Source of the DNA: Thermomicrobiales bacterium
GTDB lineage: Bacteria; Chloroflexota; Chloroflexia; Thermomicrobiales; UBA6265
DNA: 57,480 nt
Assembly (NCBI GenBank): GCA_019637585.1
Contig: JAHBVL010000015.1
Location: 1 to 57,480, forward strand
Direction: 5' to 3'
Positions within the stretch are counted from its first letter, which is position 1. Each line of letters begins with the position of its first letter. Below, piece by piece: positions 1 through 8,155 of the stretch. Under the pieces are notes generated by a model that saw only the letters and a program-made list of their open reading frames with translations, was not told the DNA's origin and did no database searches. Both the position numbers and the translations under genes were made by a program.

Positions 1-90
1 GGCTGCGTAGACAGGACATGGGGCTGGTGGGCCGGGAGCCGGTAACGACTCCCGACCCCACCCCTCCTTCCAGAGAGCGAAATAGTCCGG

Positions 91-119
91 GGGTGGATCG
101 GTCCTGTGCCGATCCACCC
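91..119. terminator. Terminator-like hairpin before the first gene
   Basis: A perfect 11-bp stem (91-101 with 109-119) closes a 7-nt loop. No T-tract follows, so it may be a rho-assisted terminator of a gene left of the window or simply a palindromic repeat. The rest of 1-294 shows no convincing gene. A 15-codon open frame at 164-211 encodes a hydrophobic leader-like peptide, but its translation cannot be supported. Confidence 0.45.
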
Positions 120-294
120 AGCGGGCATCAAAGAGGAAAGAAGGAAGCGTGCTTTCAAAACGATGCCAGGAATGCGAACAATCATTGTCTTGCTGGCATC
201 GCTTTGGTAGGATTGGTCCAACATCCTCGCAACGAGTCGTCCCGAAGACTTCTCCCGTTGGTGGCAGGGGACTTCAAGTTCTGGCGGTAGACGA

Positions 295-2418
295 GTGAAA
301 TACCCGAATCGAGTGCGAAAGCGAGACTTCCGGCGCCTGATCCTCCTTGGGTCGGTTCTCACGGTTCTCTTTCTGGTTTCGGCAACGATTGCAACCCCGG
401 CGTTTGCGCAGAATGACCTGACGGGGTCGGGTGGATCGGCAAACGTCGGTGTTGCGTCCGAGAACGAATCTCTGGCGGAAACCCCGCCGGTGGGCTCGCC
501 GGAAGGAGGAGCGTCCGGGACGCAGCCAGGTACCGGCTCTGCACCGCAATCTCCGGCTGATTCGACGGGTGATGCGAAAGATTCCGGCGGCACACAAGGG
601 TCGACCGACGGGACGGAGCAGATTGCGTCGCCGCCGACCGGTGATGGCTCGGAGATTTTCGAGACGACCAATGCCCAGACAGGCGAGTCGGATGCTGAAG
701 CCTCTCCTGTGACGGCGGATGAAGGGGATTCCGAATCGGACGAAGAGGCGGAAACCCAGATCGTTGCGGTTTTCGTTTACAACTGCGAGTCCGATCCTGG
801 TACAGGCGATCCGGCAACTTCGAGTGCCTGCGCTCCCGCTGATGGTGTCGTGGTCAACGCGACCATCGGTCTGGATGTTGTGGCGACGGGATCGACCGAT
901 TCCGCCGGACAGGCGCTCCTGGAAATCGAAGACGGAGCGGTCGTCCAGATCAGCCAGGAAGCTTCGACCATCAAGAGTGGCTACATGGCATTGACCTCGA
1001 GCAAAGAGGTCACATCAGCCGAGGGCGCCACGACATTCCTCGTCAATGTGCGTGATGCATCCATGGGCCGATTCCAGGTCGCCAGTGGGCAGTGTTTCAC
1101 TCTTGATGATCCTCGCGTCGAAATGATGGTCATCGGCCCAATGGTTCAGGCAGCGCAGCAGTCATGCGGACCGTTGGGCGGCGCTGAGTTCGCGTTGGCA
1201 GGCGGCCCAAGCGCCTCTTCCCAGACGATTGTGACGAGTGGTGCAGGGAGCTGGACGGGCTATCTCGAACCAGGCGAATACACGTTGAGCCGTGGTGGCA
1301 CCTCTGTCAGTTTCTCGGTGCAGGCTGGCGCTATCACCGCCGTCGTTTCCATTGACTATGTTGCCGGCGCGTCAGGAACACTGAGTGTGCAGCGCTATTA
1401 CTGCACCGATGGAGAGACGGCCGGTGTCACGATCGCTGTCTATCCCGGCGGTGGTGGCGGCGCTCCCAACGCGTCGTGCGTGCTGAGCAGCGCAAATGTC
1501 GTGTTTGGATACATCGGTGGCCAACCCGGCATCCTCGATCTGCAGGGCGGTTCGATCTCGGTGGAGGTCGCCGCGGGTGACGAGTATTACGTTCGGGATG
1601 TCAGCGGCGTAACTTCCGAAGCGTTCACGATTGGTGAGGGTGAAACGGTCCAGGTCGTGATCTCGGAGATCCACGTGGTCGGTTCTCTGTCGGTTCAGCT
1701 CTATCGATGCACCGATCCGGCTTCGAACTTCGAGGATCCCTCACAGGCCGACTACTGGGAGTCCGAGTGTGGAGCCGCCGGAAGCGGCACTACGGTCACG
1801 CTCCGGGATGCCGCCGGCACGGTGATTTCCGCGGGGCAGACCGGCAGCACAGGCGGCGTCTCGTTCGCTGATCTGGTGCCCGGCGTGTACACACTCACGA
1901 CGACCGATTCCTGCGCCGCATTCGCGGGCGGGTTCGATGCCCGGGGCGGGTTCGAGGTCGCGGCCAAAACGACCTCGCATGTTTCGCTCTATTCCTGCCA
2001 GAAGCCGGTCGTGCCGCCCGGTGGAGGCAACAATTCCGGAGGGAACAACTCCGGTGGCAATGGTGGGGGAAGCGGCAACGGCACAGGCAGTAATGGCACG
2101 CCCGGTGGGAACAGTACTGGCGGCAACAACGAGGGCCAGACCGGCGGACCGACGCAGGGCGGATCCGAGAGCGGATCGCTGGGCGCTGTTCCGGCGGAGT
2201 TGTTCTCGATCGGCCAGTTCCAGCCGACGCTTCTGCCAGCGCCGAAACCGAAGCTCTACGTCCTCAACCTGCCGGGTGTGGGCACGGGCACCAAGGCAGC
2301 GCCCGACTCGTCGAATGCGTTGATGATGGTCATGGCGGCTGTTCTCGCGGCAGGTGTTCTCGGTATCGCGGCGCATCGCGTGACGCAGCAACCGGCGAGA
2401 GTTCGGTCCCGCCGCTAG
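295..2418 (+). CDS. Secreted surface protein with repeated Cys-containing prealbumin-like domains and sortase-like anchor
   Basis: A 707-residue exported protein of unknown function. It starts at GTG 295 with no clear ribosome site. Residues 1-39 form a signal peptide (basic start, hydrophobic core, AFA-Q cleavage site). A low-complexity Ser/Gly/Glu/Asp/Thr-rich stalk runs to about residue 155. Four related beta-rich units of about 100 residues follow; each carries two cysteines near its start and ends in a G-x-Y-x-L or similar turn, as in SpaA/prealbumin-like (Cna-B type) adhesin domains. A Gly/Asn/Ser linker at about 575-640 leads to LPGVGTG at 659, a hydrophobic helix and a basic tail. That layout matches a degenerate LPxTG sorting signal, though it could equally be a plain C-terminal membrane anchor. 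The domain assignment is inferred from pattern. No sortase gene lies in the window. Confidence 0.8.
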   Translation: MKYPNRVRKRDFRRLILLGSVLTVLFLVSATIATPAFAQNDLTGSGGSANVGVASENESLAETPPVGSPEGGASGTQPGTGSAPQSPADSTGDAKDSGGTQGSTDGTEQIASPPTGDGSEIFETTNAQTGESDAEASPVTADEGDSESDEEAETQIVAVFVYNCESDPGTGDPATSSACAPADGVVVNATIGLDVVATGSTDSAGQALLEIEDGAVVQISQEASTIKSGYMALTSSKEVTSAEGATTFLVNVRDASMGRFQVASGQCFTLDDPRVEMMVIGPMVQAAQQSCGPLGGAEFALAGGPSASSQTIVTSGAGSWTGYLEPGEYTLSRGGTSVSFSVQAGAITAVVSIDYVAGASGTLSVQRYYCTDGETAGVTIAVYPGGGGGAPNASCVLSSANVVFGYIGGQPGILDLQGGSISVEVAAGDEYYVRDVSGVTSEAFTIGEGETVQVVISEIHVVGSLSVQLYRCTDPASNFEDPSQADYWESECGAAGSGTTVTLRDAAGTVISAGQTGSTGGVSFADLVPGVYTLTTTDSCAAFAGGFDARGGFEVAAKTTSHVSLYSCQKPVVPPGGGNNSGGNNSGGNGGGSGNGTGSNGTPGGNSTGGNNEGQTGGPTQGGSESGSLGAVPAELFSIGQFQPTLLPAPKPKLYVLNLPGVGTGTKAAPDSSNALMMVMAAVLAAGVLGIAAHRVTQQPARVRSRR

Positions 2419-2468
2419 AGCGATGCCCGTCTGCCGGAGACACAAAACTCCGGTGGTGATGTTCCGGA

Positions 2469-2495
2469 AACGACCACTGGTCATCAGTGGTCGTT
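2469..2495. terminator. Hairpin terminator after the surface protein gene
   Basis: A perfect 11-bp stem (2469-2479 with 2485-2495) with a 5-nt loop lies 51 bases after the surface-protein stop and before the tRNA gene. Only TTCG follows rather than a T-run, so termination strength is uncertain. Confidence 0.55.
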
Positions 2496-2534
2496 CGCGT
2501 TACGATCCCACATGCTGGCGCACAACCGCGCTTC

Positions 2535-2609
2535 GACCCCGTAGCTCAATGGCAGAGCACCGGACTTTTAATCCGTTGGTTCTCGGTTCGAGTCCGAGCG
2601 GGGTCACCA
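2535..2609 (+). tRNA. tRNA-Lys (anticodon TTT)
   Basis: A complete cloverleaf. The acceptor stem pairs 2535-2541 with 2599-2605, followed by discriminator A and an encoded CCA at 2607-2609. The D arm is GCTC/GAGC. The anticodon loop CTTTTAA gives anticodon TTT, which reads lysine AAA/AAG codons. The T arm is CTCGG/CCGAG around TTCGAGT. The first anticodon-stem pair is a C-T mismatch, which is tolerated in some tRNAs. Confidence 0.97.
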
Positions 2610-2665
2610 GGCAGAAAACCGCATAAACACTGGGGAAAGCGAGGCACCCCCTCTCTGTGCTTGTC

Positions 2666-2832
2666 TGTAGTTGCAGACCCCCGTGTCTGCTTCCTCAGGG
2701 GGCACAACGCATCCACCGGCGGCGGCTTCTCGTCACTTGGCGATGCGGGGTCGCTGTTCTTGCGCATGCGGATCGTGGCGAACGATCACAGCGTATCCCA
2801 TACGAGTGCAGACACGGGGGTCTGCAACTACA
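2666..2832. repeat. Small element with perfect 25-bp terminal inverted repeats
   Basis: Bases 2666-2690 are the exact reverse complement of 2808-2832, separated by 117 bases. Each arm also holds its own hairpin (GCAGAC/GTCTGC around CCCCGT). The interior has no convincing gene. The element fills most of the 2610-2972 gap between the tRNA and the 3' end of the CHAT operon. It could be a MITE-like non-autonomous element or a large transcribed hairpin ending the leftward operon. No clear target-site duplication is visible. Confidence 0.75.
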
Positions 2833-2972
2833 CAGTGATGAGATCTGTCCAAGGTCGTGTTTATCGCTGTGACCGCCCTGACGGCAGAACCCATCGCTCG
2901 CATTGCCGCGTCTTCGCTTGCCCGACAGATTCTCTGATGAACAATCCCGGTTCGTGGGCATGGGATTTGTTG

Positions 2973-5900
2973 CTAACCCTTGCGCGCTTCGTTCGTTCTC
3001 CGTGACCGGGACGCGCGGGTCGTGCGGGCAGGAGGCTGATCCTCGGAAGCGGCCGTGCCGTTTGAGCTGCCGGGCTGTGATGTGGATGGCGCCCGTCTGG
3101 TCCGGTGCGACTCGGCGAAGGTGTCGGCGTCGTCGTTGTCGCGCCGATCGCCCGGTACGGCAAAGAACCGGAAGTTGGGGTTGCCGTAGTGCTGATAGGC
3201 GCCCCAGGTGCGTGCGCCGGACGGTCGCTCGGCAAGGGCCACTCTGGCCCGCTGCATTGCCACGTGCATAGGTTGCGGTTCGGCTCCGGCACGAACCGCG
3301 CCATCCTCATCCTCCCGGAGTCCGAGGAGGTTGAGATAGAGCGTTCTGGCAAATCGCCGGGCGGCTGAGTCATCCACAGGCCAGGCGGTGCAGATGAAGT
3401 TGGCCACGCCACGAGCAAAGAACGACTCGGCAAAGGACGGAGCGAGGGCATCCGACCGGAGCTCGGAGCGATCGGGCGTGACACCCGATTCACAGGCGTT
3501 GCTGAACACGAACCTGGGAATGCGGTCGATGCGGCTCAGCTCGTGCGCGGAAATGGTTTCCCCGTTGGAGAAAATCCAGCCAGACGCATCAGGTTGTTGC
3601 GAATTGTAGAAACAGTGCCCGGCAAAGTGGAGGACGTCGTAGGAGCGCAACATCAGATAGCGCAGCGTATTCGTTCTGGTTGCTTCGCGGGGACCGAGAA
3701 GGCGATCGACGATCACTCGATTGCCCGACGCCGGGTCGTTGCCGGCTCTGTTGTAGGCGGTGAAGACATCCGCAACTTCCAGCCCCTCGGCTTCCGCTCC
3801 CGCCAGCGGCATATCCTCGGAGGGATCGGCGACCACGAGGACGCGGAGTGTTTTCCGCGGTGCGGCAGGGGGATCGGGAAGCACGGCAAAGGGCGTCCGC
3901 AATTGCCGGGTGAAACCGCGGCTCGTGCCCAGGAAGCGGTCTCGGTCGAATTTGCGATCCCTCCTGAAGGCGCTGACAACGCCGTCCTGCATCGATGCCA
4001 GGGTGATCGAGGGGTCGGGCTGTGCAACCATCTCCCAGTGAACACGCGCCGTTGTGGCGTCCAGCATCATCACCACCGGTTCGCTCGTTTGCAGATGCGT
4101 TCTGACCTCCTGAGGCATCAGCAGTCCCTGCAGGAAGATGCCGCGCTCGAGTTGCAGGTCAGGGTTCGATTCCGCCGCCAGCTCGTTGTTGGCATTCATC
4201 ACCAGAGCCGGATCGAGCGAGAGATCCCGCTCGGGGATGGCCGCCGACGCCGTGATCGCGCCGAAGCGATAGACATTGCCGATCATGCCGACAGTAATTC
4301 GCGTCGAGACTTCGGCGTTCGATCCCCTCGCCGGTCTGGCGAGCGGTTTGCCGGCTGCCTGGGCTTCCTCAGCCGCTTCGGCTTCGTCCACTAGTTTCTT
4401 CAGCTGGGCGCGCCGGTGCGTCGCGACCTGCTTCAGCAGATCGTTCTCCGTCGGACCGATGTACTCGATGGTGATGCCATGGTTTTGTTCGATCTCAGGT
4501 TTGATGGCTTCCAGACCTCTGAGCATGTTGAGCGCATTGTCTGGTTGAAGTTGAATGAACGTGACGCGCCGCACGCCGGCCATCGGCATCGATTGCTGAA
4601 CCGGAGCTCCCGGCGCCATCCTTTCGACCTGAGTCGGGACGACGAGATCGGCGGAGCGCGGATCGAGCGCGGTGGCGATGCCGCGCATCCAGGAGGAGAT
4701 CGCCACGTCGTGGTCGAGGTTTCCCAGTCCCGCGCCGATCAGAACCGTCGCCAGGTGTGTCTTCCCGAGCTTGGCCATCGTCCAGACCAGCTCGCGGGCC
4801 AGGATCGTCAGCTCCGGGGCGCCGAACCGTCCCGGAAGACCCATCCCAGCCAGAATGATCAGGCGCTGATCGGGGGCACGTGGATCCGGGAAGATGAACG
4901 GTTGACCCAGATCGCCCCGTACCAGTCCCCGCTGCGCGAACTGGGAGAGGATCCCCGGCCCATTCCCACCGGATATCACCTTGTCCAAGGCTTTTTCAGC
5001 AGCCTGAGGAACCACGCCAACGTAGTGACCGACGGCGATGACATCGACCGGGAGATCGCGTTCCGGGAAATCGCCGATGTCGGCAACGACCAGATCGATC
5101 TCCATGCGCATCCGGGGCGGTTCAGCTTCGGCCTCTTTCCGGCGTACCGTTCTGTTTCCCTGCGCCAGCACATCTCTGGTGATCAGGTCGGCAAGCTCCC
5201 CTTCATCGGTGCTGATCTGGGGGGAGAGGACAATGGCCTGGCTGGTCGCTTGCTGGTCTGCGGCCGGGGCGCCGCCGTTCCGCCATTGCGCGAGCTCGGC
5301 GACAAAATCGGCGCCGGCCTGCCTGGACGCGCCACTACGGGCCCGAATTCGATTGACGATCTCCTCGATCCGTTTTTCGTCTTCTTCCAGCTCGCGGCGA
5401 AGCGCGATTCTGGCTTCCTTGCAGGCTCGCTCGTCCCAAGGCTGAACGGTGGGAGATGCGGACAGGTCCGCGGTTTTGCCGGTTTCGAGGAGCTCGGACA
5501 ATGCAAACAGAATACGGTCGTTGGCCAGCAGATTCGCGTGCGATTCGTCGATGAAGTAGCTCGGTACGTGCTCATCATCTTTGGTGAGCAAGGTCAATTC
5601 GTGGGGAATGCGACCGTCACCATAGTTCGTCAGCTCGTATGAGTCGTCACTATCCAGGCATTCGAAGTTGGTGATATCCGACCAGGTCGGCTGATTGGTA
5701 CCGGCCACCACGATCATCCGTTCCGGGTCGACAACCGGCGCCAAAGCCTCGTGTTGCGTCAGCGCATCGCGAAGATGCCGGCTGGAGGTATTGAGATCGG
5801 GATAGGTACTGGCGTTGTAGAGCTCTCGAAGCGACTCCCGGCCCGGCAGGAGCGGAGAAGGCATCATCTGAAGCACACCCGGAAAGCCGTTGAGGACCTG

Positions 5901-6668
5901 CTGCAGCTGTTCTCGGGTGTGAAAGATGTCGGCGTGGTCGAGCAACCGGACGATAGGCTCCAGCCCGACGATCGAGCGCGGTACGTTGAACGACCCATGA
6001 TTGGGCACGCCGAGCATGATCAGGCGGCCGCCCTGCTTGCCATGGCCATCGTCGTCCCACATCCGCTTCCAGCGGTCCTCGTGGTTGCGGATGAAGGTTC
6101 TGGCCACCATCCCACCCATCGAATGGGCGATCAGGTGGACCGGTTGATCCTGATCGAACCATTTGCTCAGCTGAGCGTTGAGCTCGTCGGCAGCCTGATT
6201 GAGATCCTTTCGCCAGTCATACGGAAATGCCTTCACATTCCAGTTGGCCGCTGCGAGCGCTAGCTGCACTTCGCCGTAGTAGCGCTGCATGACTCTGCTG
6301 GCATGGATGGTGTAGTGGTCGCTGGCGTCCTGGCGGCCATCCTCGCTCAACTTGAGCCGTTCCAACTGCCCGTAGACGATCCGCAGGGGAAGAATCCAGA
6401 GTGGTTCTTCACCCCCAGCCCGGTCGCGGGCCACCAGCTCGCTCCCCATGAACCCCGGCAGGAGAACCACGTTGCCCCGGGAACCACTTGGCCCCCGAAC
6501 CAGGCTGCGGCGAACGGCGTAGTTCCGCATGCGTTTGTAGCGCTCAGCGCCCAGATAGAGACTGAGCACGCGCTCTTCCTCGAGCGTTGGTCTGGCCAGC
6601 AGAAGTGCCAGAACATCGAGATTTGCTTCTTCAGCGGCGGCGACGAATGCTCGCTCATCCATGGCCAA
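2973..6668 (-). CDS. Lipase-like hydrolase / M17-N-like / CHAT protease fusion
   Basis: A 1231-residue protein, last gene of a leftward four-gene operon. Residues 65-390 form an alpha/beta hydrolase resembling lecithin:cholesterol acyltransferase and PGAP1-type lipases: LPGFMGS at 70-76, nucleophile elbow AHSMGG with Ser183, and probable Asp351 and His377. A charged helical stretch lies at about 410-445. Residues 520-680 contain GHYVGVVP and LAGMG segments resembling the N-terminal (macro-like) domain of M17 leucyl aminopeptidases. Residues 940-1175 are a CHAT caspase-fold protease with the HFAGH histidine (His1018), the NACESG cysteine (Cys1059) and a YGNPNFRFF end. A basic, disordered tail follows. 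No signal peptide is visible, so it is probably cytoplasmic. The domain calls at both ends are firm; the middle one is inferred. The role is unknown, but two hydrolytic activities in one chain suggest a conflict effector. Confidence 0.88.
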   Translation of the reverse strand: MAMDERAFVAAAEEANLDVLALLLARPTLEEERVLSLYLGAERYKRMRNYAVRRSLVRGPSGSRGNVVLLPGFMGSELVARDRAGGEEPLWILPLRIVYGQLERLKLSEDGRQDASDHYTIHASRVMQRYYGEVQLALAAANWNVKAFPYDWRKDLNQAADELNAQLSKWFDQDQPVHLIAHSMGGMVARTFIRNHEDRWKRMWDDDGHGKQGGRLIMLGVPNHGSFNVPRSIVGLEPIVRLLDHADIFHTREQLQQVLNGFPGVLQMMPSPLLPGRESLRELYNASTYPDLNTSSRHLRDALTQHEALAPVVDPERMIVVAGTNQPTWSDITNFECLDSDDSYELTNYGDGRIPHELTLLTKDDEHVPSYFIDESHANLLANDRILFALSELLETGKTADLSASPTVQPWDERACKEARIALRRELEEDEKRIEEIVNRIRARSGASRQAGADFVAELAQWRNGGAPAADQQATSQAIVLSPQISTDEGELADLITRDVLAQGNRTVRRKEAEAEPPRMRMEIDLVVADIGDFPERDLPVDVIAVGHYVGVVPQAAEKALDKVISGGNGPGILSQFAQRGLVRGDLGQPFIFPDPRAPDQRLIILAGMGLPGRFGAPELTILARELVWTMAKLGKTHLATVLIGAGLGNLDHDVAISSWMRGIATALDPRSADLVVPTQVERMAPGAPVQQSMPMAGVRRVTFIQLQPDNALNMLRGLEAIKPEIEQNHGITIEYIGPTENDLLKQVATHRRAQLKKLVDEAEAAEEAQAAGKPLARPARGSNAEVSTRITVGMIGNVYRFGAITASAAIPERDLSLDPALVMNANNELAAESNPDLQLERGIFLQGLLMPQEVRTHLQTSEPVVMMLDATTARVHWEMVAQPDPSITLASMQDGVVSAFRRDRKFDRDRFLGTSRGFTRQLRTPFAVLPDPPAAPRKTLRVLVVADPSEDMPLAGAEAEGLEVADVFTAYNRAGNDPASGNRVIVDRLLGPREATRTNTLRYLMLRSYDVLHFAGHCFYNSQQPDASGWIFSNGETISAHELSRIDRIPRFVFSNACESGVTPDRSELRSDALAPSFAESFFARGVANFICTAWPVDDSAARRFARTLYLNLLGLREDEDGAVRAGAEPQPMHVAMQRARVALAERPSGARTWGAYQHYGNPNFRFFAVPGDRRDNDDADTFAESHRTRRAPSTSQPGSSNGTAASEDQPPARTTRASRSRRTNEARKG

Positions 6669-6710
6669 TCGCTCCTTTCAATGGCTATGTCCCGGTTGCC
6701 GGCCCACTCG

Positions 6711-7283
6711 CTAGGGACGTGGCAGCGGCCCAGGAGGAGGTTGATCGCCCGGGGCGGGAGCAGGTTTGGTTGCGGTAGGGAGAATGATAGAAGATATCAG
6801 GCCAAGGAAGAGGCTGACCACGCCCAGCAGGAATCCAGCGAACGCGGCGTCATACCAACCGAATTCGGAGAATGGCGTCGCCGGCAGTGCGGCCGCCCAG
6901 AATACGAAAGCGATCATCGCCGCAATCGATTCCCAGACCGGCCAGCGCCGTGCCTGTCGCGGAATAGCAAGACCAACGCTTCGCAGCTTGGCCATGAACA
7001 CGAGCGCGTTGACCAGCGGCGTGGCGATCAACCCGCCGATGAAGATCGCCCACGCCTTGTCATAGTCGCTGGATTCCGCTCCGGTCGCCCCCAGGAATAT
7101 CGCCGATCCCGCCACGTAGAGGGTCAGCACGTCGGTGGGGATGTAGGTCGTTATGGCTTGCATGGCCGTGGTGAACGCATTGTCGCTTTCGAAGCTGGAT
7201 CCGCCCCCGCCTCGGGCGCCAGCGGGGCGAGCGGCGTCGCCGGAGCGTCGAATCGCGACTGTGGCCATCGATGATGCACTCAT
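6711..7283 (-). CDS. Four-helix membrane protein of the CHAT operon
   Basis: A 190-residue protein of unrecognised family. After a Gly/Ala/Ser-rich N-terminus it has four likely membrane helices at about 50-70, 78-98, 112-130 and 145-170, and ends in a proline-rich cytoplasmic-type tail. It lies 42 bases upstream of the CHAT fusion start and 43 bases downstream of the M23 gene, so all are probably co-transcribed. A second start at codon 6 (ATGGCC) is possible. A small multi-pass protein among protease and lipase genes could be a membrane anchor, a pore or a sensor; the sequence does not decide which. Confidence 0.75.
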   Translation of the reverse strand: MSASSMATVAIRRSGDAARPAGARGGGGSSFESDNAFTTAMQAITTYIPTDVLTLYVAGSAIFLGATGAESSDYDKAWAIFIGGLIATPLVNALVFMAKLRSVGLAIPRQARRWPVWESIAAMIAFVFWAAALPATPFSEFGWYDAAFAGFLLGVVSLFLGLISSIILPTATKPAPAPGDQPPPGPLPRP

Positions 7284-7326
7284 GTTCTTGCTCTCCCCAA
7301 GCCAAACATTCCCGGGACGCCATGGA

Positions 7327-8130
7327 TCAGATCTGGATGACTTCGCAGAACGTACCAGCCACCCAACCGCGGCCTTTCCGGCCGATCACCTGGATGTCGT
7401 ACCAGGCGTGGCCATCTTTGTTGTCTGGACCGCTCACCACGATCGCTCGCGTTCCCGCGTCGAGCGCTCCCAACACCGCCGCCGACAGTCCGGCGGCGTT
7501 TCGGAGCTGGAGCGGACCATCGGTCACGCGCAGGCAGTCGCCCGGGTTGAACGCCACGCTGAGCGGTCCAACGGCGCTGGCGTTGACCAGGATCGGTTCC
7601 GGATTCACCGAGCAACCATTCTTGCGCACTTCGAAGTGCAGATGCGGACCAGAACCATCCGGCGTCATCGTCCCGACAACGGTTTGCTCGCCCGAGTTGC
7701 CAAGATACTGGCCGGCCTGCACCCGGCCACCGGTGACGACCGCCGGGTCGACCTTCCACATGTGGCCATAGATATGGAGTCCGCCGCTGTCGGCTTTGAT
7801 GGCCACGTAGTGGGGGCGGTATGCCCGCGACCAACCGGCGAAGTCGACGATGCCCCCTTCAGCGGCAAAGAGCGCCGTGCCTCGCTGCAGTCCGATATCC
7901 ATACCCGGATGCTGGCAGCCGTTCAGGCAGAGCTGCAGCCCGTACTGATACCAGGAGCAGTCGGGATTCCATGGCGTGACGTCCATGGCGTTCTCGGTGG
8001 TGACCCGAATGGGGGTGTTTCCCCATACGGCGCTCACGATGGTTCTTCGCGCGACTGGCGCACCGTCGAGTTCCTGTGGGCCATGTTCGAGCAGAGCGGG
8101 AAAGGGTGTTGTCTGGTCGGCGTCGGTCAT
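7327..8130 (-). CDS. M23 family metallopeptidase with C-terminal SH3-like domain
   Basis: A 267-residue LytM-type endopeptidase, predicted to cut peptide cross-links in peptidoglycan using zinc. Zinc ligands are visible as HPGMD (His74, Asp78) and HLH (His163, His165), with YGH at 121-123. Residues about 197-267 look like a bacterial SH3 (SH3b) module that may bind cell wall. The protein has no signal peptide or membrane helix, which is unusual for an M23 enzyme that must reach the wall. It may be released by lysis, moved by another route, or act on a cytoplasmic target. It is the second gene of the operon, 25 bases after the caspase-like gene. Confidence 0.9.
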   Translation of the reverse strand: MTDADQTTPFPALLEHGPQELDGAPVARRTIVSAVWGNTPIRVTTENAMDVTPWNPDCSWYQYGLQLCLNGCQHPGMDIGLQRGTALFAAEGGIVDFAGWSRAYRPHYVAIKADSGGLHIYGHMWKVDPAVVTGGRVQAGQYLGNSGEQTVVGTMTPDGSGPHLHFEVRKNGCSVNPEPILVNASAVGPLSVAFNPGDCLRVTDGPLQLRNAAGLSAAVLGALDAGTRAIVVSGPDNKDGHAWYDIQVIGRKGRGWVAGTFCEVIQI

Positions 8131-8155
8131 GGAAGGCTCCTCACCAGGTGAAACG

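Noticed and set aside
164-211. 15-codon hydrophobic open frame ahead of the surface protein
   Set aside because: Too short to support; it could be a leader peptide, but there is no conservation evidence.
4416-5642. A 408-codon plus-strand frame inside the lipase/CHAT gene
   Set aside because: No domain or ribosome site; shadow of the strongly supported gene on the other strand.
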